Assembly: GCA_964477205.1 (NCBI GenBank)
Contig: CAYZDE010000009.1
Span: 1 to 25,436, forward strand
Length of the DNA: 25,436 nt
Direction: 5' to 3'
Origin: UBA93 sp964477205
Lineage (GTDB): Archaea > Micrarchaeota > Micrarchaeia > Norongarragalinales > Norongarragalinaceae
Shown: positions 1-6,340 of the stretch, one piece after another
Position numbering within the stretch: position 1 is the first letter of the stretch
How the letters are laid out: every line of letters starts with the position of its first letter
Translations under genes and position numbers: made by a program
Notes under the pieces: generated by a model
Told to the model about the DNA's origin: nothing
The model's database searches: none
The model's input: only the letters and a program-made list of their open reading frames with translations

Positions 1-113
1 TTGCGAACTAACTCTCCATTAACGTCAACGCCGATTACCGAATGCCCTGCTTCTGCTAGCACTACGGCAAGGGGCAACCCCATCTTCCCGATTCCAAACA
101 CGCAGACCTTCAT
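1..113 (-). CDS. Nucleotide-sugar dehydrogenase, N-terminal fragment cut by window edge
   Basis: Only the first 37 residues are present, beginning MKVCVFGIGKMGLPLA and ending inside the dinucleotide-binding fold. The GxGxxGxP pattern, followed by a strand and an acidic residue (GVDVN), is the NAD-binding Rossmann start typical of the UDP-glucose/UDP-N-acetylmannosamine dehydrogenase family. These enzymes oxidise a nucleotide sugar to the uronic acid for surface glycans. The ATG at 113 overlaps the TGA of the upstream glycosyltransferase as ATGA, so the two are translationally coupled, which fits a shared glycan role. A different Rossmann reductase cannot be excluded from so short a piece. The gene continues beyond position 1. 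Confidence 0.72.
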   Translation of the reverse strand, partial: MKVCVFGIGKMGLPLAVVLAEAGHSVIGVDVNGELVR

Positions 114-1210
114 TGTAAATCACGATAAGCACAAAGTTCGCGCTCCTTGAAAGCGCGCAACGAGTAATCTTTTTCAACTGCACGCCTGCACGCCTTCCCC
201 ATATTCTTCTTGGAACGCAACAATTTAAGGCAAGCGTTCGCAAGGGAATCGGCATCGTACGCTTCAGCCAAGTAACCGGTTTTTCCGTTGTGAACGAGCT
301 CCCTGCTCCAATCCAAATCCGCGGCAGCAGCTGGCAATCCGCAAGAGAATGCCTCGATTAAGGTAAAACCAGCGGTGGCGGGTGCAATGAAGTAATTTGC
401 TTTCGCGAGAATAGCGGGCAACTTCGAGTGCTCCACGCGCCCGTAAAACTTTACTTTCTTTCCGAACGGCTTAGCGGCGCGCTTGGCTTGCTTGAATTGC
501 GGCCCGCCGCCTACGAGCCAGAGAACCGCGTCCTTCTCTTTTAACACGCGCCCGAACGCCTTAATCGCAGTCAACGGCGCCTTTACGGGCGCGAACCTGC
601 CCACGAAAACGAAAACCGGCGCCTTGTTCCTTTTGCTGCCCGGCTTGAACTTCCTTGCGTCAACAAAGTTATGGTGGCTGAACAGCTTGTGACCGCTCGC
701 CCCTTTTCGCAAAGCGTAATCGCGAATGTGCCCGCTGATGACGCCGATTTTCGAGGCGAGCTTGAAGGATAAGGGCTCGGCAAAGCGCACGAGCAACGAC
801 TTAAGGAAGCTCCTGCCGGAATCGTTCGCGGCTACCTCCTCGTCAGTGTGAACGCTCAATAAAACCGGGGTTCGCGTTAGGCGACCGACGACTCCGCCGA
901 CTAGCCCGCTAGTCGGGGCGAATAATCGAATCACGCGAACGTTATTCCCTCGAACGATTTTGTACAGCTTCCAAGCATCCTTGAACACCGAGGGATAGTA
1001 AAGCCAGCCCGCGGTACAGCCGTTGGAATGCACTTTAATGCGCGGGTTTCCCAAGTCGTACTCGCGGCCGTCGCGCGGGGAAATTACGTGCACTTCGTCG
1101 AACTCATTGAGCGCGTTCTCGAAAGTAGCCAAAAGCACGTCCAAGTGCCCGACGTCGATTTGGTTTTGGAGCGGGTAATTCAAGAGTACTGCTAAGCTCT
1201 TCATTTTCAC
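110..1210 (-). CDS. GT4-family glycosyltransferase
   Basis: A 366-residue GT-B fold glycosyltransferase of the GT4 type, which transfers a sugar from a nucleotide donor to a glycan or lipid acceptor at the cytoplasmic face of the membrane. The C-terminal Rossmann half is clear: VFVGRFAPVKAP near 200-212, LVGGGP at 232-237, FYGRVEHSKLPAIL near 255-267 and GFTLIEAFSCGLP at 281-293. The first Glu of the usual EX7E donor motif appears replaced by Ala (A278), while the second (E286) is kept. The GTG start at 1210 overlaps the preceding TGA as GTGA; an in-frame ATG at 1204 is an equally possible start. It sits between a two-TM protein and a nucleotide-sugar dehydrogenase in one operon, suggesting surface polysaccharide or glycoprotein glycan synthesis. 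Donor and acceptor cannot be told. Confidence 0.88.
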   Translation of the reverse strand: MKMKSLAVLLNYPLQNQIDVGHLDVLLATFENALNEFDEVHVISPRDGREYDLGNPRIKVHSNGCTAGWLYYPSVFKDAWKLYKIVRGNNVRVIRLFAPTSGLVGGVVGRLTRTPVLLSVHTDEEVAANDSGRSFLKSLLVRFAEPLSFKLASKIGVISGHIRDYALRKGASGHKLFSHHNFVDARKFKPGSKRNKAPVFVFVGRFAPVKAPLTAIKAFGRVLKEKDAVLWLVGGGPQFKQAKRAAKPFGKKVKFYGRVEHSKLPAILAKANYFIAPATAGFTLIEAFSCGLPAAAADLDWSRELVHNGKTGYLAEAYDADSLANACLKLLRSKKNMGKACRRAVEKDYSLRAFKERELCAYRDLQ

Positions 1211-1515
1211 TTAGTCGGGTACTTTGAAATTCCGGCGAACATTAACGCGGCTCCGAGCACAAAGTCAAAGAGCGCGGTGTGCAGCAATGCGTCAAGGCCT
1301 GCGACTACTGTTTGCTTGCTTGACTGGATGGACGCCGCGTCCATGCCGATTGACGCGAGCGTTCCCGCGTCCAACTCGGCTAGCTCGTCGAATTGTTCGA
1401 GTGAGGGCTCGACAACGACTTTCGCACTCCAGTACTGGTTGAACTGGTAAGCGGACAACACTAATAGCATTATTCCAAGCGCGGCTACGGCCGCGTACAA
1501 AGCCTTCTCATTCAT
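1207..1515 (-). CDS. Small two-TM membrane protein, unknown function
   Basis: A 102-residue protein not recognised as a known family. Residues 6-24 form a first hydrophobic helix, 25-75 a polar acidic loop rich in Ala, Ser and Glu, and 78-97 a second hydrophobic helix, with a short basic tail (KYPTK). The predicted topology is a helical hairpin with both ends on the same side. The ATG at 1515 overlaps the TGA of the HPF-like gene (ATGA) and its own stop overlaps the glycosyltransferase start (GTGA), so it is embedded in the operon. A role with the neighbouring glycosyltransferase is only inferred from position. Confidence 0.75.
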   Translation of the reverse strand: MNEKALYAAVAALGIMLLVLSAYQFNQYWSAKVVVEPSLEQFDELAELDAGTLASIGMDAASIQSSKQTVVAGLDALLHTALFDFVLGAALMFAGISKYPTK

Positions 1516-1883
1516 TTCTTAACCACCTTCTTGGCGCGGCGCGATTCCTCCTGGAACTCGTAGAGGACTCGCGTTAGCGCCCCGTATAATTCGCGGTCCG
1601 ACGCGCTCGCGTAAAAAGTCCGCTTGTCCAAGTAAAGCGTCCCCTTTACTTCGAACCGCTTTCCCTTACCGCGGAGCGAGCTCTTCACGTGAATGCCCAT
1701 CCGCGCTTTAGGCAAGCGCTTTCGCACTTTAGCAAGCGCCCTAACGCACTCTTCTTCAATGGACTCTTTGAACATTTTTTCGTCGGGCTGCAAGCCGGAA
1801 ACACTAACTTCTTGTTTCGCACTGAAAGAGCGTGACAATCGCCCCTTGATTCGCCTGACCTTTGCTACTATTCGCTTTAACAT
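1512..1883 (-). CDS. HPF/RaiA-like ribosome-associated protein
   Basis: The frame is open from 1946, but ATG 1883 is preferred because GGGGTG at 1892-1897 lies 8 nt upstream and a TATA-like box sits at 1921-1930. The 123-residue product begins MLKRIVAKVRRIKGRL, a strongly basic helix. The C-terminal two thirds (KARMGIHVKSS, KRFEVKGTLYLD, TFYASASDRELYGAL, EEESRR-like helix) follow the strand-strand-helix pattern of the sigma-54 modulation/hibernation-promoting factor domain (RaiA/HPF), which binds the small ribosomal subunit and blocks the mRNA/tRNA channel. The family call rests on pattern similarity only and is moderate. It leads an operon with a membrane protein and glycan enzymes, an unusual setting for a hibernation factor. 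Other small RNA-binding folds are possible. Confidence 0.55.
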   Translation of the reverse strand: MLKRIVAKVRRIKGRLSRSFSAKQEVSVSGLQPDEKMFKESIEEECVRALAKVRKRLPKARMGIHVKSSLRGKGKRFEVKGTLYLDKRTFYASASDRELYGALTRVLYEFQEESRRAKKVVKK

Positions 1884-1891
1884 ATAATCCA

Positions 1892-1930
1892 CACCCCTGT
1901 TACTGAAAACTGCGCTGTTGGATTTAAACC
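1892..1930 (-). promoter_or_regulatory. TATA box and Shine-Dalgarno of the HPF-glycan operon
   Basis: GGTTTAAATC (1921-1930, minus strand) is a TATA-like element whose centre is about 42 nt upstream of ATG 1883, predicting a start site near 1898. GGGGTG at 1892-1897 is an archaeal Shine-Dalgarno. The promoter lies over the last codon and stop of the upstream site-2 protease gene. Inferred by position only. Confidence 0.45.
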
Positions 1931-3418
1931 CTATGCCCAAAGCCACGGCGCCGCGTTCAAGGCGAGTAACAATAAAGCAAGAATGCCCAAAGCCAAGGAC
2001 ACGCGCTCCGCTTTCCTCTGCCCGAAAGCCTCCTTAAGCTCCTCGTAAATAATGCGGTGGCCGTCCGTAATGAACAAAGGCAATAAATTCACCGTGGCTA
2101 GTATGAAATTGAGCACGTAAGCGAACGAGAACACGACGAGCACGAACGAGGCGATTGCATACGCAAGTGCGTTATTGGGCTCGTCTTCAAGCTTGAACAG
2201 CATTACCGGCGAGAGAGTCACGCCCATTTGTGCGTTCGGCCCTAGGACGATTAAATCCGCACCCTCGGCAGTGCCGACTAGCACTTCATCCCCTTCCTGC
2301 TTGTTAGCCAAGGCATCCTTCAAGCCGCTCAAGCCGTTCACCCGCTCTCCGTCAACCGACAAAATCAAATTGCCCTCCTCGAATAAGTGCGAGCTCGGGT
2401 AATCCGACCGTACGCCCATGACTTTAAGCTCTGAAAAGCGCACGCTCTCTACAACGCCGTTAACCTCGATTAAGGAGGCCGCGTTACCGGAAGCTGCGGA
2501 TTGCATGAAGAAAGCTTCAGCTTCGCCTGCGGAAGCAAACGAAGTCAAGGCCGCGCCGACAGCGAGCGACGAGTTAGACGAAGAGACTACTACCCGGTCA
2601 ACGGTTGCATTGAAGGCAAAACCCGCAGCAATAGTGAGGACTAAGAAAACGAAGAAGAAGACTATGTTAGAGATGCTCCCCGCGGCTAGGACGCGTCGCT
2701 TAGTGTGCAGCGGCTTGCGGGCCAATGCCGCTTCGTCCGGCTCCACGAAAGCCCCGACCGGAAGGAAACCGAATAACAATGCGCCGCTCGCCTTGATTTT
2801 CACTTTCTCAATATTAGCGAGTACGCCGTGAGCGAGCTCGTGCACGATTGCAATAATTATAATGGAGAAAATAGCTTCCCAAGGCACGGTTACCCCGGGC
2901 ACGAGGAGAGTCACGCCCGGCGGGGTATTGGGAATCGTGAGGACGCTCCAAGCATGCTGTGCAATAAAACCGATTCCAAGGCCGACTAAGCCGAAAACGA
3001 GCCCCAGGCAAAGGAACAAGAGAGAGCCATTGCCGACTTGAGCAATGAAAAAGAACGAGAAGAATAGTAGGTTAGCGAGTGCACCCAGCCAAGCGCGCTT
3101 GTCGCGCAGGCCGAAAGCGTGAAAAGAGTAAGGAACTCCAAAGCAAATCGCCAAGGCAATGTCGACTACGCCCGTGCATAATTTAGGGTGGTCGCGGGCA
3201 ATGCTTTTCATTAGCCCGAGCCCTGCGTCGCCGCGCACAACGAGCAAGCCGTAATACCCCTCCAAATTGGTTAACTGCTTGATTGCCATTCCGCTCGCGC
3301 CGAGCACGATGAGCATCAACACACCCTTGACTAACCCGTCAAGCGCGCTAAACGCTATTCCAAAGAAAACAAGAGCTGAAAAAACGGCGAATAGCCAAGC
3401 AATGGTATTACGGTTCAT
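1931..3418 (-). CDS. Site-2 protease (M50) intramembrane metallopeptidase with PDZ domain
   Basis: A 495-residue polytopic membrane protein of the M50/S2P family, a zinc metallopeptidase that cuts substrates within the membrane, usually to release anchored regulators or clear signal-peptide remnants. The zinc motif HExxH is VHELAHG (H193, E194, H197) inside a hydrophobic helix, and the third ligand is D452 in the conserved LPLFITDGHR segment, preceded by NLLP. Between them a soluble insertion of roughly 170 residues contains a PDZ-like domain (LILSVDGERVNGLSGLKDAL). At least four N-terminal and several C-terminal TM helices are visible. All catalytic residues are present, so it should be active. 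The ATG at 3418 is about 28 nt from a TATA-like box, implying a near-leaderless mRNA. The substrate is unknown; the Lon-like exported peptidases elsewhere in the window are not linked to it. Confidence 0.93.
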   Translation of the reverse strand: MNRNTIAWLFAVFSALVFFGIAFSALDGLVKGVLMLIVLGASGMAIKQLTNLEGYYGLLVVRGDAGLGLMKSIARDHPKLCTGVVDIALAICFGVPYSFHAFGLRDKRAWLGALANLLFFSFFFIAQVGNGSLLFLCLGLVFGLVGLGIGFIAQHAWSVLTIPNTPPGVTLLVPGVTVPWEAIFSIIIIAIVHELAHGVLANIEKVKIKASGALLFGFLPVGAFVEPDEAALARKPLHTKRRVLAAGSISNIVFFFVFLVLTIAAGFAFNATVDRVVVSSSNSSLAVGAALTSFASAGEAEAFFMQSAASGNAASLIEVNGVVESVRFSELKVMGVRSDYPSSHLFEEGNLILSVDGERVNGLSGLKDALANKQEGDEVLVGTAEGADLIVLGPNAQMGVTLSPVMLFKLEDEPNNALAYAIASFVLVVFSFAYVLNFILATVNLLPLFITDGHRIIYEELKEAFGQRKAERVSLALGILALLLLALNAAPWLWA

Positions 3419-3440
3419 ACTCTACGGTTAGCACGAACGG

Positions 3441-3450
3441 GTTTTAATAG
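3441..3450 (-). promoter_or_regulatory. TATA box for the site-2 protease gene
   Basis: CTATTAAAAC on the minus strand is centred about 28 nt before ATG 3418. That spacing predicts transcription starting at or next to the start codon, a leaderless arrangement common in Archaea. Positional inference only. Confidence 0.45.
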
Positions 3451-3495
3451 AATTAGGTTGGGCCGGGTTCGCGTGGCGGGGTTGCTCCCCCGACC

Positions 3496-3502
3496 CAAAA
3501 AG
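3496..3502 (-). terminator. Oligo-T terminator candidate after the winged-helix gene
   Basis: A run of five T residues on the minus strand (within GTCTTTTTGG) follows the regulator's stop by about 45 nt. Archaeal termination commonly uses T-tracts without a strong hairpin. Just beyond, around 3477-3493, CGGGG and CCCCG can pair around a 6-nt loop. The gap 3419-3546 otherwise holds only the site-2 protease promoter. Confidence 0.35.
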
Positions 3503-3546
3503 ACATTTCTTAGGTGGGTTGAAACAATTGCCTTGCGACAACTGTA

Positions 3547-3966
3547 TCAGCGTGATGCGGTGTAAAACACGCGCCTACCGGCGCGCTTCTTCTCAAGGAC
3601 TCCTCGCCTGAACAAGGTATTCAAGCGCGCTGAAGCCGCATTGCGACCCTTATACTTGAAAGCCTTGCGGACGTCCTCCGCACAAGCCATGCCGCTCTTC
3701 TTAACAAAAGCAGCTATAGTCTCATCCTGCTCGGACAACGCGGTCTGCTCTCGGAACCCGATTTTCTCTTCAATGCGCGCAATGCGATCTTCAAGGCGGG
3801 CGAGGCGGTCTAATTTCGCGTTGATTTCCTTCAACACGAGATTCGACGCAATTTTCTCTTCCGACAGCTTATGCATTAAGGTCCCGATTACTACCGGGTC
3901 CTTGAATGATTCCTGCATTTCGCGGAAGTCCTTGAGGGCCAACGCGAATTCGTTGTCGTCTGTCAT
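3547..3966 (-). CDS. Winged-helix DNA-binding protein with coiled coil, probable autoregulator
   Basis: A 139-residue protein. Residues about 38-75 (EEKIASNLVLKEINAKLDR, then LEDRIARIEEKIGF) form a heptad-like coiled coil suited to dimerisation. The C-terminal 60 residues (ETIAAFVKKSGMACAEDVRKAF, ARLNTLFRRGVLEKKRAGRRVFY) have a winged-helix form: helix, recognition helix, then a basic beta-hairpin wing ending in an aromatic. No specific family is recognised. Start ATG 3966 lies just downstream of a perfect palindrome, and the half-site sequence recurs exactly over the start codon, so negative autoregulation is likely. No effector domain is seen. Neighbours on both sides are separately promoted, so its other targets are unknown. 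Confidence 0.8.
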   Translation of the reverse strand: MTDDNEFALALKDFREMQESFKDPVVIGTLMHKLSEEKIASNLVLKEINAKLDRLARLEDRIARIEEKIGFREQTALSEQDETIAAFVKKSGMACAEDVRKAFKYKGRNAASARLNTLFRRGVLEKKRAGRRVFYTASR

Positions 3967-4002
3967 GATTCACTCACAACTAATCATGACTAAGTCATGA
4001 TT
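3962..4002. promoter_or_regulatory. Palindromic operator with three 9-bp half-sites
   Basis: AATCATGAC (3982-3990) and GTCATGATT (3994-4002) are perfect 9-bp inverted arms separated by TAA. An exact third copy, GTCATGATT, occurs at 3962-3970 and includes the start codon of the winged-helix gene on the opposite strand. The site lies between the TATA box (4004-4011) and the start, where bound protein would block initiation. The symmetrical form suits a dimeric winged-helix repressor. Confidence 0.7.
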
Positions 4003-4003
4003 C

Positions 4004-4011
4004 TTTATAAA
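4004..4011 (-). promoter_or_regulatory. TATA box of the winged-helix gene
   Basis: TTTATAAA, a self-complementary TATA box abutting the operator palindrome. A start site near 3981 would be expected, giving a leader of about 15 nt. Because the box is symmetrical it could in principle also fire rightward, but no gene follows on the plus strand. Confidence 0.6.
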
Positions 4012-4051
4012 CATGAGTGTTTATCGGAAGCAGGAATAGTAGGGTAAGAGC

Positions 4052-4741
4052 TCAACCGCGCTCCAAGCGCTTCTTGAACGCTAATATCAAATCCCAGTGC
4101 TTTTCGCCGGCCTTTCGGCGTTGGTAATACTCAGGGTAAAGCTCGGTTAAAACCCGACGGGAGATTCCTTGGGCAGAAGGGTTAACCTCGTCATAAGCGG
4201 CTCGGCGCGTCTCAGGATTAGCAAGCCTTTTCATGTAAAGCGGGGCAGCCGGCGTTCCGGGCGAACCCCTATGCTTCTTAACCGAATGAGATCGATCAAG
4301 CTTGATGCGCTCTTCAGCTTCCTCTGGCTTGACGCCCAAGGCAAAAGCCGCCTTGAGTGCCTGCTGTGGAACGCAATCCCCGAAGTACTCACCCCAGAAG
4401 TGGAGGCGCGCTCCTTCGGAGAGCTTGCTCTTTAAACGGAATAATTCCGAGTCGTCTACCTCATCGTGATTGAATACTTTGAACCTGCCGGGCATTTCCA
4501 ATTTAGCATGTAGTAAAAGCTCGTCAAGCCAATTCAGTTGTTCTTCCCTTCGGGCCTTGTAACGCTCAGGGGGAATGATGTACAAGCGCGCTTTCGGGTT
4601 CTTGGCGATTACACTGATTTTCGAGCAGTAAGCGTCCATTATGCGCGGCATGTCCGTTGAACGGTCACTCAAAGTGTTTCCGTAAACCGGGTGCACGAGG
4701 AAGTGCAAATGGTCGATTTCGCGTAGTTCCTCCATAAGCAT
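4052..4741 (-). CDS. Conserved-looking protein of unknown function
   Basis: A soluble 229-residue protein, not recognised. It begins MLMEELREIDHLHFLVHPVYGN, with His-rich strands near the N-terminus, then an Asp-containing segment (SDRSTDMPRIMDAY), an alpha/beta stretch with VIAKNPKARLYIIPPERY, a second strand-like segment (GARLHFWGEYFGDCVPQQAL), and a basic Arg/Lys-rich C-terminal helix. The repeated strand-plus-His/Asp features resemble a hydrolase or nucleotide-binding fold, but no catalytic motif can be named. The frame is open from a TTG at 4756; ATG 4741 is chosen because it is closer to the spacing expected from a TATA-like box at 4760-4767, and ATG 4735 is also possible. Transcribed divergently from the swivel-domain gene across about 65 bp. 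Confidence 0.65.
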   Translation of the reverse strand: MLMEELREIDHLHFLVHPVYGNTLSDRSTDMPRIMDAYCSKISVIAKNPKARLYIIPPERYKARREEQLNWLDELLLHAKLEMPGRFKVFNHDEVDDSELFRLKSKLSEGARLHFWGEYFGDCVPQQALKAAFALGVKPEEAEERIKLDRSHSVKKHRGSPGTPAAPLYMKRLANPETRRAAYDEVNPSAQGISRRVLTELYPEYYQRRKAGEKHWDLILAFKKRLERG

Positions 4742-4757
4742 TAAAACGCGCTGCAAC

Positions 4758-4784
4758 CCTAATAAGTTTTTGTTAACTTAAAAT
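4758..4784. promoter_or_regulatory. Divergent promoter region
   Basis: Leftward: ACTTATTAG on the minus strand (4760-4767) serves the unknown gene. Rightward: ACTTAAAAT (4776-4784) is centred 27 nt before ATG 4807, predicting a leaderless message for the swivel-domain gene. The two boxes are only about 10 bp apart, so the promoters probably compete or share regulation. Inferred from spacing. Confidence 0.45.
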
Positions 4785-4806
4785 CTAGAATCACGGGCAA
4801 AATATA

Positions 4807-6297
4807 ATGGAATTAGATGCAAAAAAGTGGAATAGGGCAACAAAATGCAAGAACGCAACTCTAACTCCGTGCCTAATCGGAAACGGCATTCAAAAGTATT
4901 GGAAGGAATTATTCGGCGTCGAATTTGAATTTTACTTTTGTAACATTAATGGCGAAATCTTTTACTGGAAGGACTCTTCGAAAAAACTCCAAGAGCACAT
5001 TAAGTCAAACCCAATCAAGATAATGCGCGAATACTTGAAAGTCATCACGCGCCTGCACGAGGAATTCTACGATAAGTCAATTACACTAAAGGGTTTCAAA
5101 ACCGACGCAGAAATGAAAAACGCGTTCAAAGAGTGGCTTGAAGCTTACTCGAAAATTCTCTCAACGATAATCATGCCGATTGAAATGGACTCAATATTAA
5201 TCGGGCTAATCGAGGAAGAATTGAAAAAGACGATTGGCCCGAAAAAATTAGACGAAGTAATCAACACACTATTGATTGCAAACGATGAAACCGAGACACT
5301 AAAAGAGAAAAAAGAATTACTGCAAATCTCCAGTATAATTCAAGAAAACCAGGAACTGCGAAAAGTGTTCGAAAAAAGCAACGAAGAAATCTTAAAAGAA
5401 CTCGAAAAAAGCAACGAATCACTATTGCAAGCCATTAAAGAACACCAGAAAAAGTTTGCTTGGACTGGAATGCGCTTACTGCTGGGCAAGCCAGTCGACT
5501 TGAATTACTTCTTAGGAAGAATCAAAAATGAAATCAAGGAAAACCCGAGGGAAAAATACGGCGAGTTGGTGAGCGTGCGGCAAAGAGAGGAAAAGAACGC
5601 GATTATCGCTCTCGAGGAACTGAACGCCTCGACGAACTTGAAGGAACTCGTCGCATTAATGCAAAAAAACATTTTCATTAGAACCTGGCGCCTTGAACAA
5701 ATCAACAAATCGGTTTACGCGTCACTAGACCTAATAAACAAATTCGCAGAGTCCCTTGGGACTAACTACGAAACATTGATTTACCTCACTCCGAAGGAAT
5801 TGCAAGAATTAGAGCATTCAAGAGAGAACATAGAAAACTGCGTGGAACGCGTGAAAACCCGCAGAAAAGGGTACGCCTTCATTTTTGATGGGGACGGAAC
5901 ACGAGTCTACACTGGAAAGGAAATACATGAAATGCAATCGGCATTAGAACAAAAGGCGGATGAGGCAACAATCGTTATAGGACAATGCGCCTCAAAGGGA
6001 AGAGCCAAAGGCATAGTGAAAATAATCAACGACGCTTCCGAACTCGGAAAAATCAAAAAAGGAGACGTGCTCGTAACCCAGATGACGACTCCCGACTTCA
6101 TAGTAGCAATGGAAAAAGCGGTTGCGATAGTCACTGAAATCGGCGGGATTACTTGCCACGCCGCCATCATCTCTCGCGAGTTAGGCATCCCGTGCGTGAT
6201 TGGAACTAAAACGGCCACGAAAACCTTGAAAGACGGCGACTTCGTTGAAGTGAACGCGGACGAAGGAAAAGTCAAGATAATAAAAAGCGCGGATTAA
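4807..6297 (+). CDS. PEP-utilising-enzyme swivel (phosphohistidine) domain protein with novel helical N-terminus
   Basis: A 496-residue protein. The C-terminal 105 residues (about 390-496) are a PEP-utilising-enzyme mobile domain: GQCASKGRAKGIV at 392-404, then TEIGGITCHAAIISREL, in which H451 matches the phosphorylated His of PEP synthase, PPDK and related swivel domains. In those enzymes this His carries phosphate between an ATP-grasp site and a PEP or drug site; neither partner domain is present here. Residues 325-390 resemble the linker before the swivel in such proteins. Residues 1-320 are mostly helical and unrecognised, with a Glu/Lys-rich coiled coil at about 165-215 containing a near-duplicate EKSNE unit. 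Codon use (many AAA and ATA) differs from neighbouring genes. It could act in trans with a separate kinase or as a phosphate relay; both are inference. Confidence 0.85.
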   Translation: MELDAKKWNRATKCKNATLTPCLIGNGIQKYWKELFGVEFEFYFCNINGEIFYWKDSSKKLQEHIKSNPIKIMREYLKVITRLHEEFYDKSITLKGFKTDAEMKNAFKEWLEAYSKILSTIIMPIEMDSILIGLIEEELKKTIGPKKLDEVINTLLIANDETETLKEKKELLQISSIIQENQELRKVFEKSNEEILKELEKSNESLLQAIKEHQKKFAWTGMRLLLGKPVDLNYFLGRIKNEIKENPREKYGELVSVRQREEKNAIIALEELNASTNLKELVALMQKNIFIRTWRLEQINKSVYASLDLINKFAESLGTNYETLIYLTPKELQELEHSRENIENCVERVKTRRKGYAFIFDGDGTRVYTGKEIHEMQSALEQKADEATIVIGQCASKGRAKGIVKIINDASELGKIKKGDVLVTQMTTPDFIVAMEKAVAIVTEIGGITCHAAIISRELGIPCVIGTKTATKTLKDGDFVEVNADEGKVKIIKSAD

Positions 6298-6308
6298 CAA
6301 AGTCAACT

Positions 6309-6317
6309 GATTAAAAC
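6309..6317 (+). promoter_or_regulatory. TATA box for the aRF1-truD operon
   Basis: GATTAAAAC is centred about 28 nt before ATG 6341, which predicts a leaderless or nearly leaderless mRNA. No Shine-Dalgarno is visible before the ATG, consistent with this. Confidence 0.5.
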
Positions 6318-6340
6318 AACAAAAATAGTTAGTATAAGAC

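Noticed and set aside
1884..1946. Upstream start for the HPF-like gene, overlapping the site-2 protease stop
   Set aside because: The TATA box and GGGGTG site lie within the extension and point to ATG 1883.
2418..2831. 137-codon open frame on the plus strand inside the site-2 protease gene
   Set aside because: Antisense shadow of the protease PDZ region, with low-complexity Ala/Thr/Lys composition and no promoter or ribosome site.
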